From positions 332,839 through 396,838 of the forward strand of contig CAVSRB010000008.1 of NCBI GenBank assembly GCA_963730305.1: a stretch of 64,000 nt of DNA, read 5' to 3'. Numbering within the stretch: the first letter of the stretch is position 1; each line of letters opens with the position of its first letter. A program made the translations under genes and the position numbers. The DNA comes from CAMYMQ01 sp963730305. Lineage in GTDB: Bacteria > Pseudomonadota > Alphaproteobacteria > Bin65. Shown here piece after piece: positions 9,796-21,383 of this stretch. A model generated the notes under the pieces. That model saw only the letters and a program-made list of their open reading frames with translations. It did no database searches and was not told the DNA's origin.

Positions 9796-11052
9796 ATGCG
9801 GCTCCCTACCCTTCTGATTGGTGGTGCCGCTTTGGCGGCGGTCGCCGTCGGAGCCTATTACTACAACCTTCACCGGCGAGACACCGCGCGCATCAATGCG
9901 GTGCAAGCGACCGCGCAGAACCGCGCCGCGACGGCGTCGCGCCCGGCTGCGCCCAACGCCGCACGACCGAACCGCCCGGGCGCCCAGCCCGGCCGGCGCG
10001 TGCGCCCGCCCGTCCCGGTCAACACCGCGGTCGCCCGGCGGATGGACGCCCCGGTGACCCTCACCGCGATCGGCGCCGTCCAGTCCGTGTCGACGGTCTC
10101 GATCCGGGCCCAGATCGACGGCCAGATCCGCCAGGTCCACTTCACCGAGGGTCAGCGGGTCAAGAAGGGCGACCTGCTGTTCACCATCGACCCGCGCCCG
10201 TTCCAGGCGGCGCTGCGGGCCGCCGAGGCGGCGCTGGCGCGTAACCGGGCGCTGCTGCTCAAGGCCCAGTCCGACCTGCGCCGCTATCAGGAGCTGTCGG
10301 CGCGCGAGTTCGCCAGCAAGCAGAAATTCGAGGAAGCGCGCGCCAACGCCGCCGCGCTGGAAGCGTCGATCAAGGGCGACGAGGCCCAGGTCGATATCGC
10401 CCGGCTGCGGCTGGAATACACCCAGATCCGCTCGCCGATCGACGGCCGCGCCGGCAGCGTGCTGGTCACCGCCGGCAACCTGGTCAAGGCCAACGACGCC
10501 ACCCTGGTCGTGGTCAACCAGACCCGGCCGATCTACGCGGCCTTCTCCGTGCCGGAGAGCCGGCTCGACGACATTCGCCGCTACCAGGCGGCCGGACCGC
10601 TGACGGTGCGCATCCTCGCGCCCGAGGGCAGCGCGCCGGTCCCCGCCGGCCGGCTGACCTTCATCAACAACGCGGTCGACCAGACCACGGGCACGATCCA
10701 GCTCAAGGCCACCTTCCCCAATCCCGACGACCGGCTGACGCCGGGCCAGTTCGTCAACGTCGAGCTGCTGCTCACCACGCTCCGCCAGGCGGTCGTGGTG
10801 CCGACGAACGCGATCCAGGTCGGCCAGCGCGAAGGCGTCACCTTCCGCTACGTGTTCGTGGTCAAGGCCGACCGGACGGTCCAGCTTCGGCGCGTCGTCC
10901 CCGGCGTGAATTTCGGCGACCACACCGTCCTGACCAGCGGCCTCAACACCGGCGAGCGGGTGGTCACCGTCGGCCAGCTCCGGCTTCGCCCCGGCGCGCG
11001 CGTGCGCCTCGACACCAACGCCCGGCGGATGCGCCCCCGGGGGGCGAAGTAA
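9796..11052 (+). CDS. RND efflux periplasmic adaptor subunit (MFP 2, MdtA-like)
   Basis: This second membrane-fusion protein has about 418 residues. The start at 9796 has GGAGG 8 nt upstream and gives an N-terminal membrane anchor, MRLPTLLIGGAALAAVAVGA, followed by a low-complexity Ala/Arg/Pro linker of about 60 residues. The core shows the MdtA/AcrA pattern: VSIRAQIDGQIRQVHFTEGQ, RVKKGDLLFTIDPRPF, a coiled hairpin, RSPIDGRAG and the C-terminal VVPTNAIQVGQREG. It ends 13 bp before the second RND permease, its obvious partner. A 130 bp spacer after the first pump leaves room for a separate promoter. Confidence 0.93.
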   Translation: MRLPTLLIGGAALAAVAVGAYYYNLHRRDTARINAVQATAQNRAATASRPAAPNAARPNRPGAQPGRRVRPPVPVNTAVARRMDAPVTLTAIGAVQSVSTVSIRAQIDGQIRQVHFTEGQRVKKGDLLFTIDPRPFQAALRAAEAALARNRALLLKAQSDLRRYQELSAREFASKQKFEEARANAAALEASIKGDEAQVDIARLRLEYTQIRSPIDGRAGSVLVTAGNLVKANDATLVVVNQTRPIYAAFSVPESRLDDIRRYQAAGPLTVRILAPEGSAPVPAGRLTFINNAVDQTTGTIQLKATFPNPDDRLTPGQFVNVELLLTTLRQAVVVPTNAIQVGQREGVTFRYVFVVKADRTVQLRRVVPGVNFGDHTVLTSGLNTGERVVTVGQLRLRPGARVRLDTNARRMRPRGAK

Positions 11053-11065
11053 GGGCCCACCCGAA

Positions 11066-14000
11066 ATGACCCTCCCGGAGCTGTGCATCCGCCGCCCGGT
11101 GATGACCACCTTGCTGATGGTGGCCTTTATCGTGTTCGGCGTGATCGCCTATCGCGGCCTGCCGGTCAGCGAGCTGCCCAACGTCGACTTCCCGGTGATC
11201 CAGGTCCAGGCGAAGATGCCCGGCGCCGACCCGGAGACCATGGCCGCCTCGGTGGCGACCGTCCTCGAATCGCAGTTCTCGACCATCGCCGGGCTGACCG
11301 CGATGACGTCGAGCAGCAGCAGCGGCGCCACCCGCATCACGCTGATGTTCGACCTGGACCGCAACATCGACGCCGCGGCCCAGGACGTCGCCGCCGGCAT
11401 CATCGCGGCGCAGCGGCGCCTGCCGAGCGCGATGCCCTCGCCGCCGTTCATGCGCAAGGTCAACCCGGCGGACTCGCCGATCCTCTACCTGGCGATGAGT
11501 TCGCCGACGCTGCCGCTGCAGGTCGTCAACGAGTGGGCCGAGACCCAGCTCGCCCAGATGATCGCGACCGTTCCCGGCGTGGCCCAGGTGCTGGTCTACG
11601 GCTCGCAGAAGTGCGCCGTGCGCGTCCAGCGTCAACCCGGACGCGATGGCCGCCCGCGGCATCGGCATCGACGAGGTCCAGCGGGCGATCCAGCAGGCCA
11701 ACTCGAACCTGCCGACCGGCGAGGTCAGCGGCCGCGACAAGGCGATGTCGATCCGCACCACCGGCCAGCTCACCCAGGTCGACAACTACCTGCGCCAGAT
11801 CATCCTGGTCCGCAACGGCGCGCCGGTCCGCCTGCGCGACATCGGCACCGCGATCAACGGCGTCGAGAACGACAAGAACGCCGGCTGGTTCAACCGCAAC
11901 CGGGCGATCATCCTGGCGATCCAGCGCCAGCCCGGCACCAACACCATCGAGGTGGTCGACGCGATCAAGAAGATCCTGCCGACCTTCCGCCAGCAGCTCC
12001 CCGGCGCGGTCGACCTCAACGTCCTCTACGACCGCAGCCAGTCGATCCGCGCCTCGGTGCACGAAGTCCAGTTCACGCTGGTGCTGGCCGTCGGTGCTGG
12101 TGGTCCTGGTGATCTTCCTGTTCCTGCGGAACCTGTCCGCGACGGTGATCCCGAGCCTGGCGCTGCCGATCAGCGTGATCGGCACCTTCGCGGTGATGTT
12201 CGCCTTCGGCTACAGCCTCGACAACCTGTCGCTGCTGGCGCTGACGCTCGCCGTCGGCTTCGTCGTCGACGACGCCATCGTCATGCTCGAGAACATCGTC
12301 CGCCACATCGAGCAGGGCGAGAAGCCGATGCAGGCCGCGCTCAAGGGCTCGCGCGAGATCGGCTTCACCATCATCTCGATGACCGTGTCGCTGTTCGCGG
12401 TGTTCATCCCGGTGATGTTCATGGGCGGCGTGGTCGGCCGGCTGCTGCACGAGTTCGCGGTGACGATCACCGCGGCGATCGTCGTCTCCGGCCTGGTCTC
12501 GCTGACCCTGACGCCGATGCTGTGCAGCCGGTTCGTCCGGGTCCGCCACGACCGCAAGCCGGGGGCGCTGTTCCGCGCCAGCGAGCGGGTGTTCGACGCC
12601 ATGCTCGCGGGCTACGACCGGTCGCTGCGCTGGTGCCTGGCGCGCAAGCGGCTGGTGCTGGTGGTGTTCCTGGGCACCGTCGTGGGCTCGGGCTACCTGT
12701 TCACCATCGTCCCCAAGGACTTCCTGCCCAAGGAGGATACCGGCCAGCTGATCGTCTTCACCGAAGGCGCGCAGGACGCCTCCTTCGCCTCGATGGTCCG
12801 GCTGCAGAAGAAGCTCGCCGATATCGTGCTGCGCGGAGCCCGAGGTCGCAGTCGCTGATGTCGTCGGTCGGCGCCGGCGGCCCGCGGACGACGCCCAACT
12901 CCGGCCTGCTCTTCGTCCGCCTGAAGCCGCGCGAGATGCGCAAGGCGTCGGCGCGAGCAGGTGGCGGCGCGGCTGCGCCGCAAGCTGGCGGGCGTGGCCG
13001 GCGTGCGCGCCTTCGCCAACGTGCCGCCGCCGCTGCGGCTGTCCGGCATGCCGACCAAGTCGGAATACCAGTTCACGCTCAAGAGCCTGGATCTCGACGG
13101 GCTCTACGCCACCGCCCAGCGGTTCGAGGCCGCGTTGCGCCGGCAGCCCGGCTTCACCGACGTCACCACCGACCTCGACATCTCCAGCCCGACCGCGGTG
13201 GTCCGCATCGACCGCGCCAAGGCGGCCGCGCTGGGCCTGACGATGGAGCAGATCGAGAGCGCGCTGAACAGCGCCTACGGCGCCGCAGCAGATCTCGACG
13301 ATCTTCACGCGCGTCGAACCAGTACAGCGTGATCCTCGAGCTCGAGCCGCGCTTCCGCCGCGGGCCGAACGCGATCAACCTGCTCTACATCCGCTCGTCG
13401 ACCGGCAAGCTGGTGCCGTTGGCCGCGGTCGCCCAGGTGCGGCCGGGGGTCGGCCCGCTGACCGTCAACCACCAGGGCCAGCTCCCGTCGGTGACGATCA
13501 GCTTCAACCTGGCCCCGGGCACGCCGCTCGGCGTCGCCCTCAATCGGCTGCACGCGCTGCAGCGGGACCTCAAGATCCCGGCCGACATCTCCACCGGCCT
13601 GCAGGGCACCGCCCAGGCGTTCCAGGACGCCTCGCGCGGCCTCGGCCTGCTGCTGTTGCTGGCGATCATCGTCGTCTACATCGTCCTCGGCATCCTCTAC
13701 GAGAGCTTCATCCACCCGCTGACGATCCTCTCGGGCCTGCCCTCGGCGGCGGTCGGCGCGCTGTTGGTGCTGCTGTGGTTCGACGTCAGCCTGAGCCTCT
13801 ACGCCTTCGTCGGCATCATCATGCTGGTCGGCATCGTCAAGAAGAACGCGATCATGATGATCGACTTCGCGCTGACCCGGCAGCGGGCGAGCGGGATCCC
13901 GCCGGAGACCGCGATCTACGAGGCCTGCCTGGTCCGCTTCCGGCCGATCATGATGACCACCATGGCCGCCCTGCTCGGCACGCTGCCGATCGCGCTGGCG

Positions 14001-14195
14001 ATCGGCGCCGGATCGGAATCGCGGGTGCCGCTGGGCCTGACCGTGGTCGGCGGCCTGGCCGTCTCGCAGCTCCTGACCCTGTTCCTGACGCCGGTGATCT
14101 ACGTCTATATGGAGAAGCTGCAGTCCGCCCTGCGGGGGCGCCGCAAGGCAGCCCCGTCGCCGGCACCGGTTGCACCGCCCGCCGCGGCGGAGTAG
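11066..14195 (+). CDS. RND efflux permease 2 (MdtB/MdtC-like), seven +1 frameshifts
   Basis: The gene encodes an AcrB-superfamily pump of about 1040 residues once repaired, starting MTLPELCIRRPVMTTLLMV. The canonical proton-relay residues are present: VVDDAIVMLEN in TM4 and IVKKNAIMMIDFA in TM10. The reading frame changes near 11630, 12093, 12835, 12848, 12954, 13285 and 13310. Each time, removal of one base restores the expected family sequence, for example AVRVQ then VNPDAMAARGIGIDEVQ, and VLAV then VLVVLVIFLFLRNLSAT. As written it cannot make a full pump. The intact motifs between breaks argue for sequence error rather than an old pseudogene. It pairs with the adaptor upstream. Confidence 0.9.
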
Positions 14196-14205
14196 ACCGC
14201 CGCGC

Positions 14206-15327
14206 ATGGACTGCGATTTCCTGATCATCGGCGCCGGCATCGCCGGGGCGTCGGCCGGATACGCGCTCGCCCCCCGCGGCCGGGTCGTCATCCTCGAGCG
14301 CGAGAGCCAGCCGGGCTACCACTCGACCGGCCGCTCGGCCGCGCTCTACACCGGCACCTACGGCAACTTCGTGATGCGCACGATCGCCAAGGCGAGCCGC
14401 GCGTTCCTCGACAACCCGCCGGACGGCTTCACGGAACATCCGCTGATGACGCCGCGGGCGACCATGCTGATCGGCCGCGCCGACCAGGCCGAGGCGCTCG
14501 AGGTCGCGCTCGAGGAAGGCCGCGCCATCGTGCCCGAGGTCCACATGCTGTCGGCCGATGCGGCACGCGAAATCTGCCCGGCGCTGAATCCCGACTATGT
14601 CGCCGGCGCGGTGCTCGACCCGACCTCGATGGACATGGACGTCCACGCCATCCACCACGGCTTCCTGCGCGGCGTCCGCGCGGCCGGCGGCCAGATCGTC
14701 ACCGACGCCGAGGTCACCGGGCTCGGCCGCGACGGCGACGGCTGGACCGTCGAGACCACGGCGGGGACATGGCGCGCGCCGATGGTGCTCAACGCCGCGG
14801 GCGCCTGGGCGGATACCCTGGCCGAGCTCGCCGGGCTGCGCCCCATCGGCCTGGTGCCCAAGCGGCGCACGGCGATGACCTTCGATCCGCCGGCCGACCT
14901 GGCGATCGACGGTTGGGCCGCGGTGATCGACGTCGACGAGGCCTTCTATTTCAAGCCGGATGCCGGCAAGCTGTTGGGCTCGCCCGCCGACGAGACGCCG
15001 GTGCCGCCCCAGGACATCCAGCCCGAAGAGCTCGATATCGCCATCGCCGTCGACCGTATCGAGAAGGCGGCGCAGTTCCGGGTCGGCCGCATCGACCACC
15101 GCTGGGCCGGCCTGCGCAGCTTCGTCGACGACAAGTCGATCGTGATCGGCGAGGCGACCGACGGCCCGGGCTTCATCTGGGTCGCGGCCCAGGGCGGCTA
15201 CGGCATCATGACGTCGCCCGCCGCCGGCCGGATCGCCGCCGCGATGGCACTGGGCGAGGCGTTCCCCGCCGACGTCGAGGACCTGGGAATCTCGGCCGCC
15301 GACGTGGCGCCGGCGCGGCTGGGCTAG
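14206..15327 (+). CDS. FAD-dependent oxidoreductase (glycine/D-amino acid oxidase family, DadA-like)
   Basis: The 373-residue flavoprotein begins with a dinucleotide-binding motif DFLIIGAGIAGASAGYALA followed by VVILERESQPGYHSTGRSAA. It continues with NAAGAWADTLAELAG and ends in AAQGGYGIMTSPAAGRIAA, the usual C-terminal FAD contact of the DAO family. Such enzymes oxidise amino or hydroxy acids (glycine, sarcosine, D-amino acids or 2-hydroxyacids); the substrate cannot be told. It begins 10 bp after the RND pump and ends 7 bp before the convergent ubiG stop. Confidence 0.88.
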   Translation: MDCDFLIIGAGIAGASAGYALAPRGRVVILERESQPGYHSTGRSAALYTGTYGNFVMRTIAKASRAFLDNPPDGFTEHPLMTPRATMLIGRADQAEALEVALEEGRAIVPEVHMLSADAAREICPALNPDYVAGAVLDPTSMDMDVHAIHHGFLRGVRAAGGQIVTDAEVTGLGRDGDGWTVETTAGTWRAPMVLNAAGAWADTLAELAGLRPIGLVPKRRTAMTFDPPADLAIDGWAAVIDVDEAFYFKPDAGKLLGSPADETPVPPQDIQPEELDIAIAVDRIEKAAQFRVGRIDHRWAGLRSFVDDKSIVIGEATDGPGFIWVAAQGGYGIMTSPAAGRIAAAMALGEAFPADVEDLGISAADVAPARLG

Positions 15328-15334
15328 CGCCGCC

Positions 15335-16093
15335 TCACGACGCTTCCGGCCGCACCGCCGAAATCATGTAGTTGACCGAGACGTCGCCGGTGACCCGCCA
15401 CTCGTCATAGAACGGGTTGTAGGTGATGCCGGCGATCTCCTCGACCCGCACGCCGCCGTGCGTCAGCGCCGACGACAGCTCCGACGGGCGCAGAAACTTG
15501 CGCCAGTCGTGGGTGCCGGGCGGCAGCCAGCGCATCACGTATTCGGCGCCGACGATGGCCATGGCGAAGGCCTTGGCGGTGCGGTTCAGGGTCGCCATCA
15601 CGATCAGGCCGCCGGGCCGGGCCAGGGTGCAGCAGGCCTCGACGAAGCCGGCGACGTCGGCGACGTGCTCGACCACTTCCAGGCTCAACACGACGTCGAA
15701 CCGCTCGCCGGCGGCGACCAGCGCCTCGGCCGTGTCGGCGCGGTAGTCGATGTCGAGGCCGACCGCCTCGGCGTGGCTGCGGGCGACGCCGATATTCTCG
15801 GCGGCGGCGTCGATGCCGGTGACCGCCGCGCCCAGGCGCGCCATCGGCTCGCACACCAGGCCGCCGCCGCAGCCGATGTCGATCACGCGCAGCCCGTCGA
15901 GCGGCCGGTCCGCCGACGGGTCGCGGCCGAAGCGCGCGCAGGCGCGGTCGCGCACGAAGCGGACCCGCGCGGGATTGAGCTTGTGCAGCGGCCGGAACTT
16001 GCCGTCCGGATCCCACCATTCGGCGGCCATCGCGGCGAAGCGGGCGATCTCGCCGGCATCGACCGAACCCGTTGTTGCGCCTGTCTTCGCCAT
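15335..16093 (-). CDS. ubiG: Bifunctional ubiquinone O-methyltransferase
   Basis: UbiG performs both SAM-dependent O-methylations in ubiquinone synthesis. The 252-residue protein has the expected opening EIARFAAMAAEWWDPDGKF and PLHKLNPARVRFVRD, the SAM-binding motif VIDIGCGGGLVCEPMARLG near residue 90, and the C-terminal GITYNPFYDEWR with VNYMI. It is divergent from lysC with about 150 bp between the starts, an arrangement conserved in many alphaproteobacteria. Confidence 0.95.
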   Translation of the reverse strand: MAKTGATTGSVDAGEIARFAAMAAEWWDPDGKFRPLHKLNPARVRFVRDRACARFGRDPSADRPLDGLRVIDIGCGGGLVCEPMARLGAAVTGIDAAAENIGVARSHAEAVGLDIDYRADTAEALVAAGERFDVVLSLEVVEHVADVAGFVEACCTLARPGGLIVMATLNRTAKAFAMAIVGAEYVMRWLPPGTHDWRKFLRPSELSSALTHGGVRVEEIAGITYNPFYDEWRVTGDVSVNYMISAVRPEAS

Positions 16094-16242
16094 CGCGGTG
16101 TTCCGCCCGTGGTTTTATTGCAATGCGTAGGCCCTAACCGTATGTATACGCCGCCCCGCGCTCAACAAGAGGCGCAATATGCGCGGCCTCCCGTGCGCGG
16201 CGCGGGACGGCCACAGAAAATCAAGCGGGGATCGCGGGCTCG

Positions 16243-17463
<1,221 letters not shown>

Positions 17464-17532
17464 CCGACAGGCGCCGTCCCGACGCAGGAGCGCGCTGGCC
17501 CGGGAGGAAACAGGGCAGCGGGCCCAGAGGGG

Positions 17533-19872
17533 ATGACGAAGATTCCGAGCAAGTCTGCCGGTCTTGCTAAGGCGCCGAGCGATTCGGGCTCGCACCACCA
17601 CACCGATTCGCGCCTGCTCCTCCGGCGGATGCGCGACGTCATGGCGGGGCCCGGCACCGGCCAGGAGCGCCTCAACCGGATCGTCAAGCTGATCGCGACG
17701 ACGATGGTTGCGGAGGTTTGCTCGCTCTACCTGCGGCGCGCGGGCGAGGTGCTCGAGCTGTACGCCACCGAGGGCCTGAAGCAGTCCGCCGTCCACCATA
17801 CCCGCCTGCGGTTCGGCGAAGGCGTCATCGGCGACATCGCCGCGCGGGCCCGGCCGCTCGCGCTGGCGGAGGCGCAGGCGCATCCGGACTTCGCCTACCG
17901 GCCGGAAACGGGCGAAGAGATCTACCATTCGATGCTCGGCGTGCCGATCCTGCGCGGCGGCAAGGTGATCGGCGTGCTCGCGGTGCAGAACCGCACCCGG
18001 CGCCACTATACCGACGAGGAGGTCGAGACCCTCCAGACCATCGCCATGGTCTCGGCCGAAATGGTCGCCGCCGAGGAGTTCGTGCACGCCAACGAGCTGC
18101 ACGAGACCGACGGCAACGCCATCCTGCCGCTGCGGATGACCGGCGTGCGGCTCGCCGCCGGCGCGGCGATCGGCCAGGCCGTGCTGCACCGGCCCCGCCC
18201 CGAGGTCCGCACCCTGATCGCCGAGGACGTCAAGCTGGAGACCGAGCGGCTGTCGGCAGCGCTGCAGGGTATGTACAGCGCGCTCGACTCCATGATCGCC
18301 GACAGCCGCGCCGTGATCGGCGGCGAATCGCGCGAGATCCTCGAATCCTACCGCATGATCGCCGAGGACCAGGGCTGGATCCGGCGCATCCGCGAGGCGA
18401 TCGAGGGCGGCCTGACCGCCGAAGCCGCGGTCCGGCGCGTGCAGGACGAGAACAACGCCCGCATGGCCAAGATCCAGGACGCCTATCTGCGCGAGCGGAT
18501 GACCGACTTCGACGATCTCGCCAACCGGTTGCTCCAGCATCTGGCGGAGCCGGCCGGCATGCTCAACGCGCCGGTGCGGCGCGAGCTGCCGGCCGACGCG
18601 GTGGTCATCGCCGGCGCGCTGGGGCCGGCCGAGCTGCTCGACTACGACCTGCGCAGCCTGCGCGGCGTGGTGCTCGACGACGGCTCCCCCAACTCCCACG
18701 TCGCGATCATCGCCCGGGCGCTCGACATCCCGGTGGTCGGCCGCGTCCGCGGCGTGCTGGAGCGGGTCGACCCGCTGGATATGGTCATCGTCGACGGCGA
18801 CAACGCCCAGGTCTTCATCCGCCCGTCCGAGGACATCCAGACCGCGTTCCAGGAGAGCGTCGCCGAGCGGACCATGAAGCGGGCCGCCTTCTCGGCGCTG
18901 CGCGACAAGCCGTCGGTCACGCTCGACGGCGTACGGGTCAAGCTCCAGCTCAACGCCGGCCTGCAGGTCGACCTGAGCCACCTGGAGACGCAGGGCGCCG
19001 AAGGCGTCGGCCTGTACCGGACCGAAATTCCGTTCATGGTCCACGCCGATTTCCCGGACGTACGTACGCAGGCGGAGCTGTACGCGGAGATCCTGGAGAA
19101 GGCCGGCGGCCGGCCGGTGGTGTTCCGGACGCTCGACATCGGCGGCGACAAGATCCTGCCCTATCTGGCCGACACCAACGACGACAACCCGGCGATGGGC
19201 TGGCGGGCACTGCGCATCGCGCTCGACCGGCCGGCGATCCTGCGCATGCAGCTCCGCGCGATGATCCGCGCCGCCAAGGGCCGGCCGCTCCGGGTCATGT
19301 TCCCGATGGTCGCGGAGATCCCCGAGTTCGAGGCCGCCCGGCGGATCTTCGACATCGAGATGGACCGCGCCCGGCGCCAGGGCGAGGCGGTGCCCGAGAG
19401 CTGCCAGGTCGGCGCGATGCTGGAGGTGCCGGCGCTGCTCTGGCAGTTGCCGGCGCTGGTCGAGCGGGTCGACTTCCTCTCGGTCGGCTCGAACGACCTG
19501 CTGCAATTCCTGTACGCCAGCGACCGTTCCAACCCGCGACTGCTGCAGCGCTACGACCCGCTGGCGCCGCCCGTGATCGCGCTGATGCGCGACATCGCCA
19601 CGGCCTGCGCCGCCGCGCGCGGCGGCCAGGGGGTGCCGGTCACCCTGTGCGGCGAGATGGCGGGCGAGCCGCTGGAAGCAATGGCGGTGATCGGCGCCGG
19701 CATCACCAGCCTGTCGATGACCGCCTCGGCGATCGGCCCGGTCAAGGCGATGGTGCGCAGCCTCGACGTCGGCGCCCTGCGCAACTACCTGGGCAGCCTC
19801 CACGGCGACGTCCAACGGTCGCTGCGCGACAAGCTGACGGCCTTCGCCCGGGACCACAATATTGCCATATAG
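17533..19872 (+). CDS. ptsP: Phosphoenolpyruvate-protein phosphotransferase of the nitrogen PTS (EI-Ntr)
   Basis: EI-Ntr transfers phosphate from PEP to NPr in the regulatory nitrogen PTS. The 779-residue protein has an N-terminal GAF domain (about 30-160; LYLRRAGEVLELYATEGL), the phospho-histidine domain with SPNSHVAIIARALDIP near residue 385, and the PEP-binding TIM barrel with LYRTEIPFM, DIGGDKILPY and LCGEMAGEP near residue 705. A ribosome-binding site AGAGGGG precedes the ATG. The first 40 residues are longer and more Ser/His rich than usual. No NPr or EIIA-Ntr gene is nearby. Confidence 0.94.
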   Translation: MTKIPSKSAGLAKAPSDSGSHHHTDSRLLLRRMRDVMAGPGTGQERLNRIVKLIATTMVAEVCSLYLRRAGEVLELYATEGLKQSAVHHTRLRFGEGVIGDIAARARPLALAEAQAHPDFAYRPETGEEIYHSMLGVPILRGGKVIGVLAVQNRTRRHYTDEEVETLQTIAMVSAEMVAAEEFVHANELHETDGNAILPLRMTGVRLAAGAAIGQAVLHRPRPEVRTLIAEDVKLETERLSAALQGMYSALDSMIADSRAVIGGESREILESYRMIAEDQGWIRRIREAIEGGLTAEAAVRRVQDENNARMAKIQDAYLRERMTDFDDLANRLLQHLAEPAGMLNAPVRRELPADAVVIAGALGPAELLDYDLRSLRGVVLDDGSPNSHVAIIARALDIPVVGRVRGVLERVDPLDMVIVDGDNAQVFIRPSEDIQTAFQESVAERTMKRAAFSALRDKPSVTLDGVRVKLQLNAGLQVDLSHLETQGAEGVGLYRTEIPFMVHADFPDVRTQAELYAEILEKAGGRPVVFRTLDIGGDKILPYLADTNDDNPAMGWRALRIALDRPAILRMQLRAMIRAAKGRPLRVMFPMVAEIPEFEAARRIFDIEMDRARRQGEAVPESCQVGAMLEVPALLWQLPALVERVDFLSVGSNDLLQFLYASDRSNPRLLQRYDPLAPPVIALMRDIATACAAARGGQGVPVTLCGEMAGEPLEAMAVIGAGITSLSMTASAIGPVKAMVRSLDVGALRNYLGSLHGDVQRSLRDKLTAFARDHNIAI

Positions 19873-20096
19873 ATTCGATCTGGTGCGCGGCGAACGCGTT
19901 GCTTGGGATCGTGCGGACTGGTACAAAGCGAGTCCAAATCCGGCGCGCGAACCCGGGCAGGGCGGCAGTGGGGCCGTATTCGGGACGTTCGGCGAATCGG
20001 GGTCGGAACAACTTGATCGCCCACGATTTTTGCGACGCGATGCGCGTGCCGCAGGGCATGGCAATGTGGCCCTGACACCTTGGTCATGTGGAGCCG

Positions 20097-21275
20097 ATGG
20101 CGGACGTCAATAGAGACTATCTGATCGCGGGGGAGGACGTCGCCGTCGACAGCCTGGCGCCGGTCGAGCCCGGCGACGTCGGCACCGAACTCCGCGCCGC
20201 CCGTCAGGCGCGCCGCATCGACATCTCCAAGGTCGCCACCGATCTCAAGATCCGCGAGGACTTCCTGCTCGCGATCGAGAACGCGCGCTACGGCGACCTG
20301 CCGGGCATCCCCTACGCGATCGGCTACGTCCGCACCTACGCCACCTATCTCGGCCTCGATTCGGAGGACCTGGTCGCGCGCTTCAAGGACGAGACCCAGG
20401 GCCTGCACAACGAGCCCGACCTCGCCTTCCTGACCCCGGTCAAGGAAGGGCGGCTGGGCGGCCCGGCGCTGATCGGCCTGTCGCTGGCGCTGGCCGGCCT
20501 GGCCTACGGCGGCTGGTACTATTATTCGCACTCGGCCGACGACACGACGGTGGCCGTGACGGCCAAGCCGGGCAACCTGGCCAAGCCGGGCAACCAAGCC
20601 AAGCCGGGCGACCAGACCAAGGTCGCCGCCGTCGCGCCCAAGGCACAGGCGCCCGACACCACCCCGCGCGCGGAAAAGACCCCCGAGGCGCTGGCACCGA
20701 GTACCCGGAGCACCGAGCCCAAGGCGCCCGACGTCAAGCCGGAAGACGCCAAGACCCAGGACACCAAGACGACCGACGCCAAGCCGCCGGTGACCAAGAC
20801 CGCGGCCGACACGACGGGGCGCCTGACCGCGACCCTGACCGCCGCGGCCGGGGCGAGGCTGCGCGCGCCGGCCCCGCCCAAGCCGATCGTCGTCCTGACC
20901 GGCAGCATCTCGGCCAAGGCCGCGCCGGAAGTACAGACCGCGGCGAACAATGCGGCGGCGCCCCGGCGCGCGGCGCCCAAGCCCGGCACCAGGGCGGTTC
21001 CGGCGTCAGCGCCCCAGCCGAAGATCCTGCTCAAAGCGACCGGCCTGACCTGGGTGCGCATCCAGGATCGCAGCGGCAAGATCGTGCTGTCGCGCGTGCT
21101 GCGCCGGGGCACCAGCCTCGAAGTGCCGTCGAGGGCCGGGCTGACGCTCCACGTCGGCCGCGCCAACCGGCTCGAGGTCATGGTCGGCTCGAAGGTGGTG
21201 CCCGCCATGCACCACGAGAGCCTGCCGCTCTACAACGTCTCCCTCGACCCGGAGGCCTTGCTGAAGCGGCATTAG
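20097..21275 (+). CDS. RodZ-like protein: helix-turn-helix, one membrane segment, DUF4115
   Basis: The N-terminal HTH_25 domain (LRAARQARRIDISKVATDLK to YAIGYVRTYATYLGL) is followed by one transmembrane segment (GPALIGLSLALAGLAYGGWY, about residues 120-140). A Lys/Pro/Thr-rich periplasmic linker with repeated AKPGN/AKPGD units comes next, then a C-terminal beta domain (TWVRIQDRSGKIVLSRVL, LTLHVGRANRLEVMV). This architecture is that of RodZ, which couples MreB to the cell envelope. A GTG at 20088 is an alternative start. It lies upstream of ispG, the usual order in alphaproteobacteria. Confidence 0.88.
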   Translation: MADVNRDYLIAGEDVAVDSLAPVEPGDVGTELRAARQARRIDISKVATDLKIREDFLLAIENARYGDLPGIPYAIGYVRTYATYLGLDSEDLVARFKDETQGLHNEPDLAFLTPVKEGRLGGPALIGLSLALAGLAYGGWYYYSHSADDTTVAVTAKPGNLAKPGNQAKPGDQTKVAAVAPKAQAPDTTPRAEKTPEALAPSTRSTEPKAPDVKPEDAKTQDTKTTDAKPPVTKTAADTTGRLTATLTAAAGARLRAPAPPKPIVVLTGSISAKAAPEVQTAANNAAAPRRAAPKPGTRAVPASAPQPKILLKATGLTWVRIQDRSGKIVLSRVLRRGTSLEVPSRAGLTLHVGRANRLEVMVGSKVVPAMHHESLPLYNVSLDPEALLKRH

Positions 21276-21383
21276 GGTGCGGATTTTCCCGCCCGCGCGT
21301 CCGTTGCCTCGGGCCGCCGGCGCGTCTATCTATCCCCTGTACGCCGAATGCGAACCGCGCCCGCTGCGGCGCAGAGGGATGAC

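Noticed and set aside
11066..13330. Programmed ribosomal frameshifting as the reason for the pump's frame changes
   Set aside because: Seven shifts in one gene and ten more elsewhere, no common slippery sequence, no stop codon set at the shift sites and no conserved stimulatory structure make this implausible.
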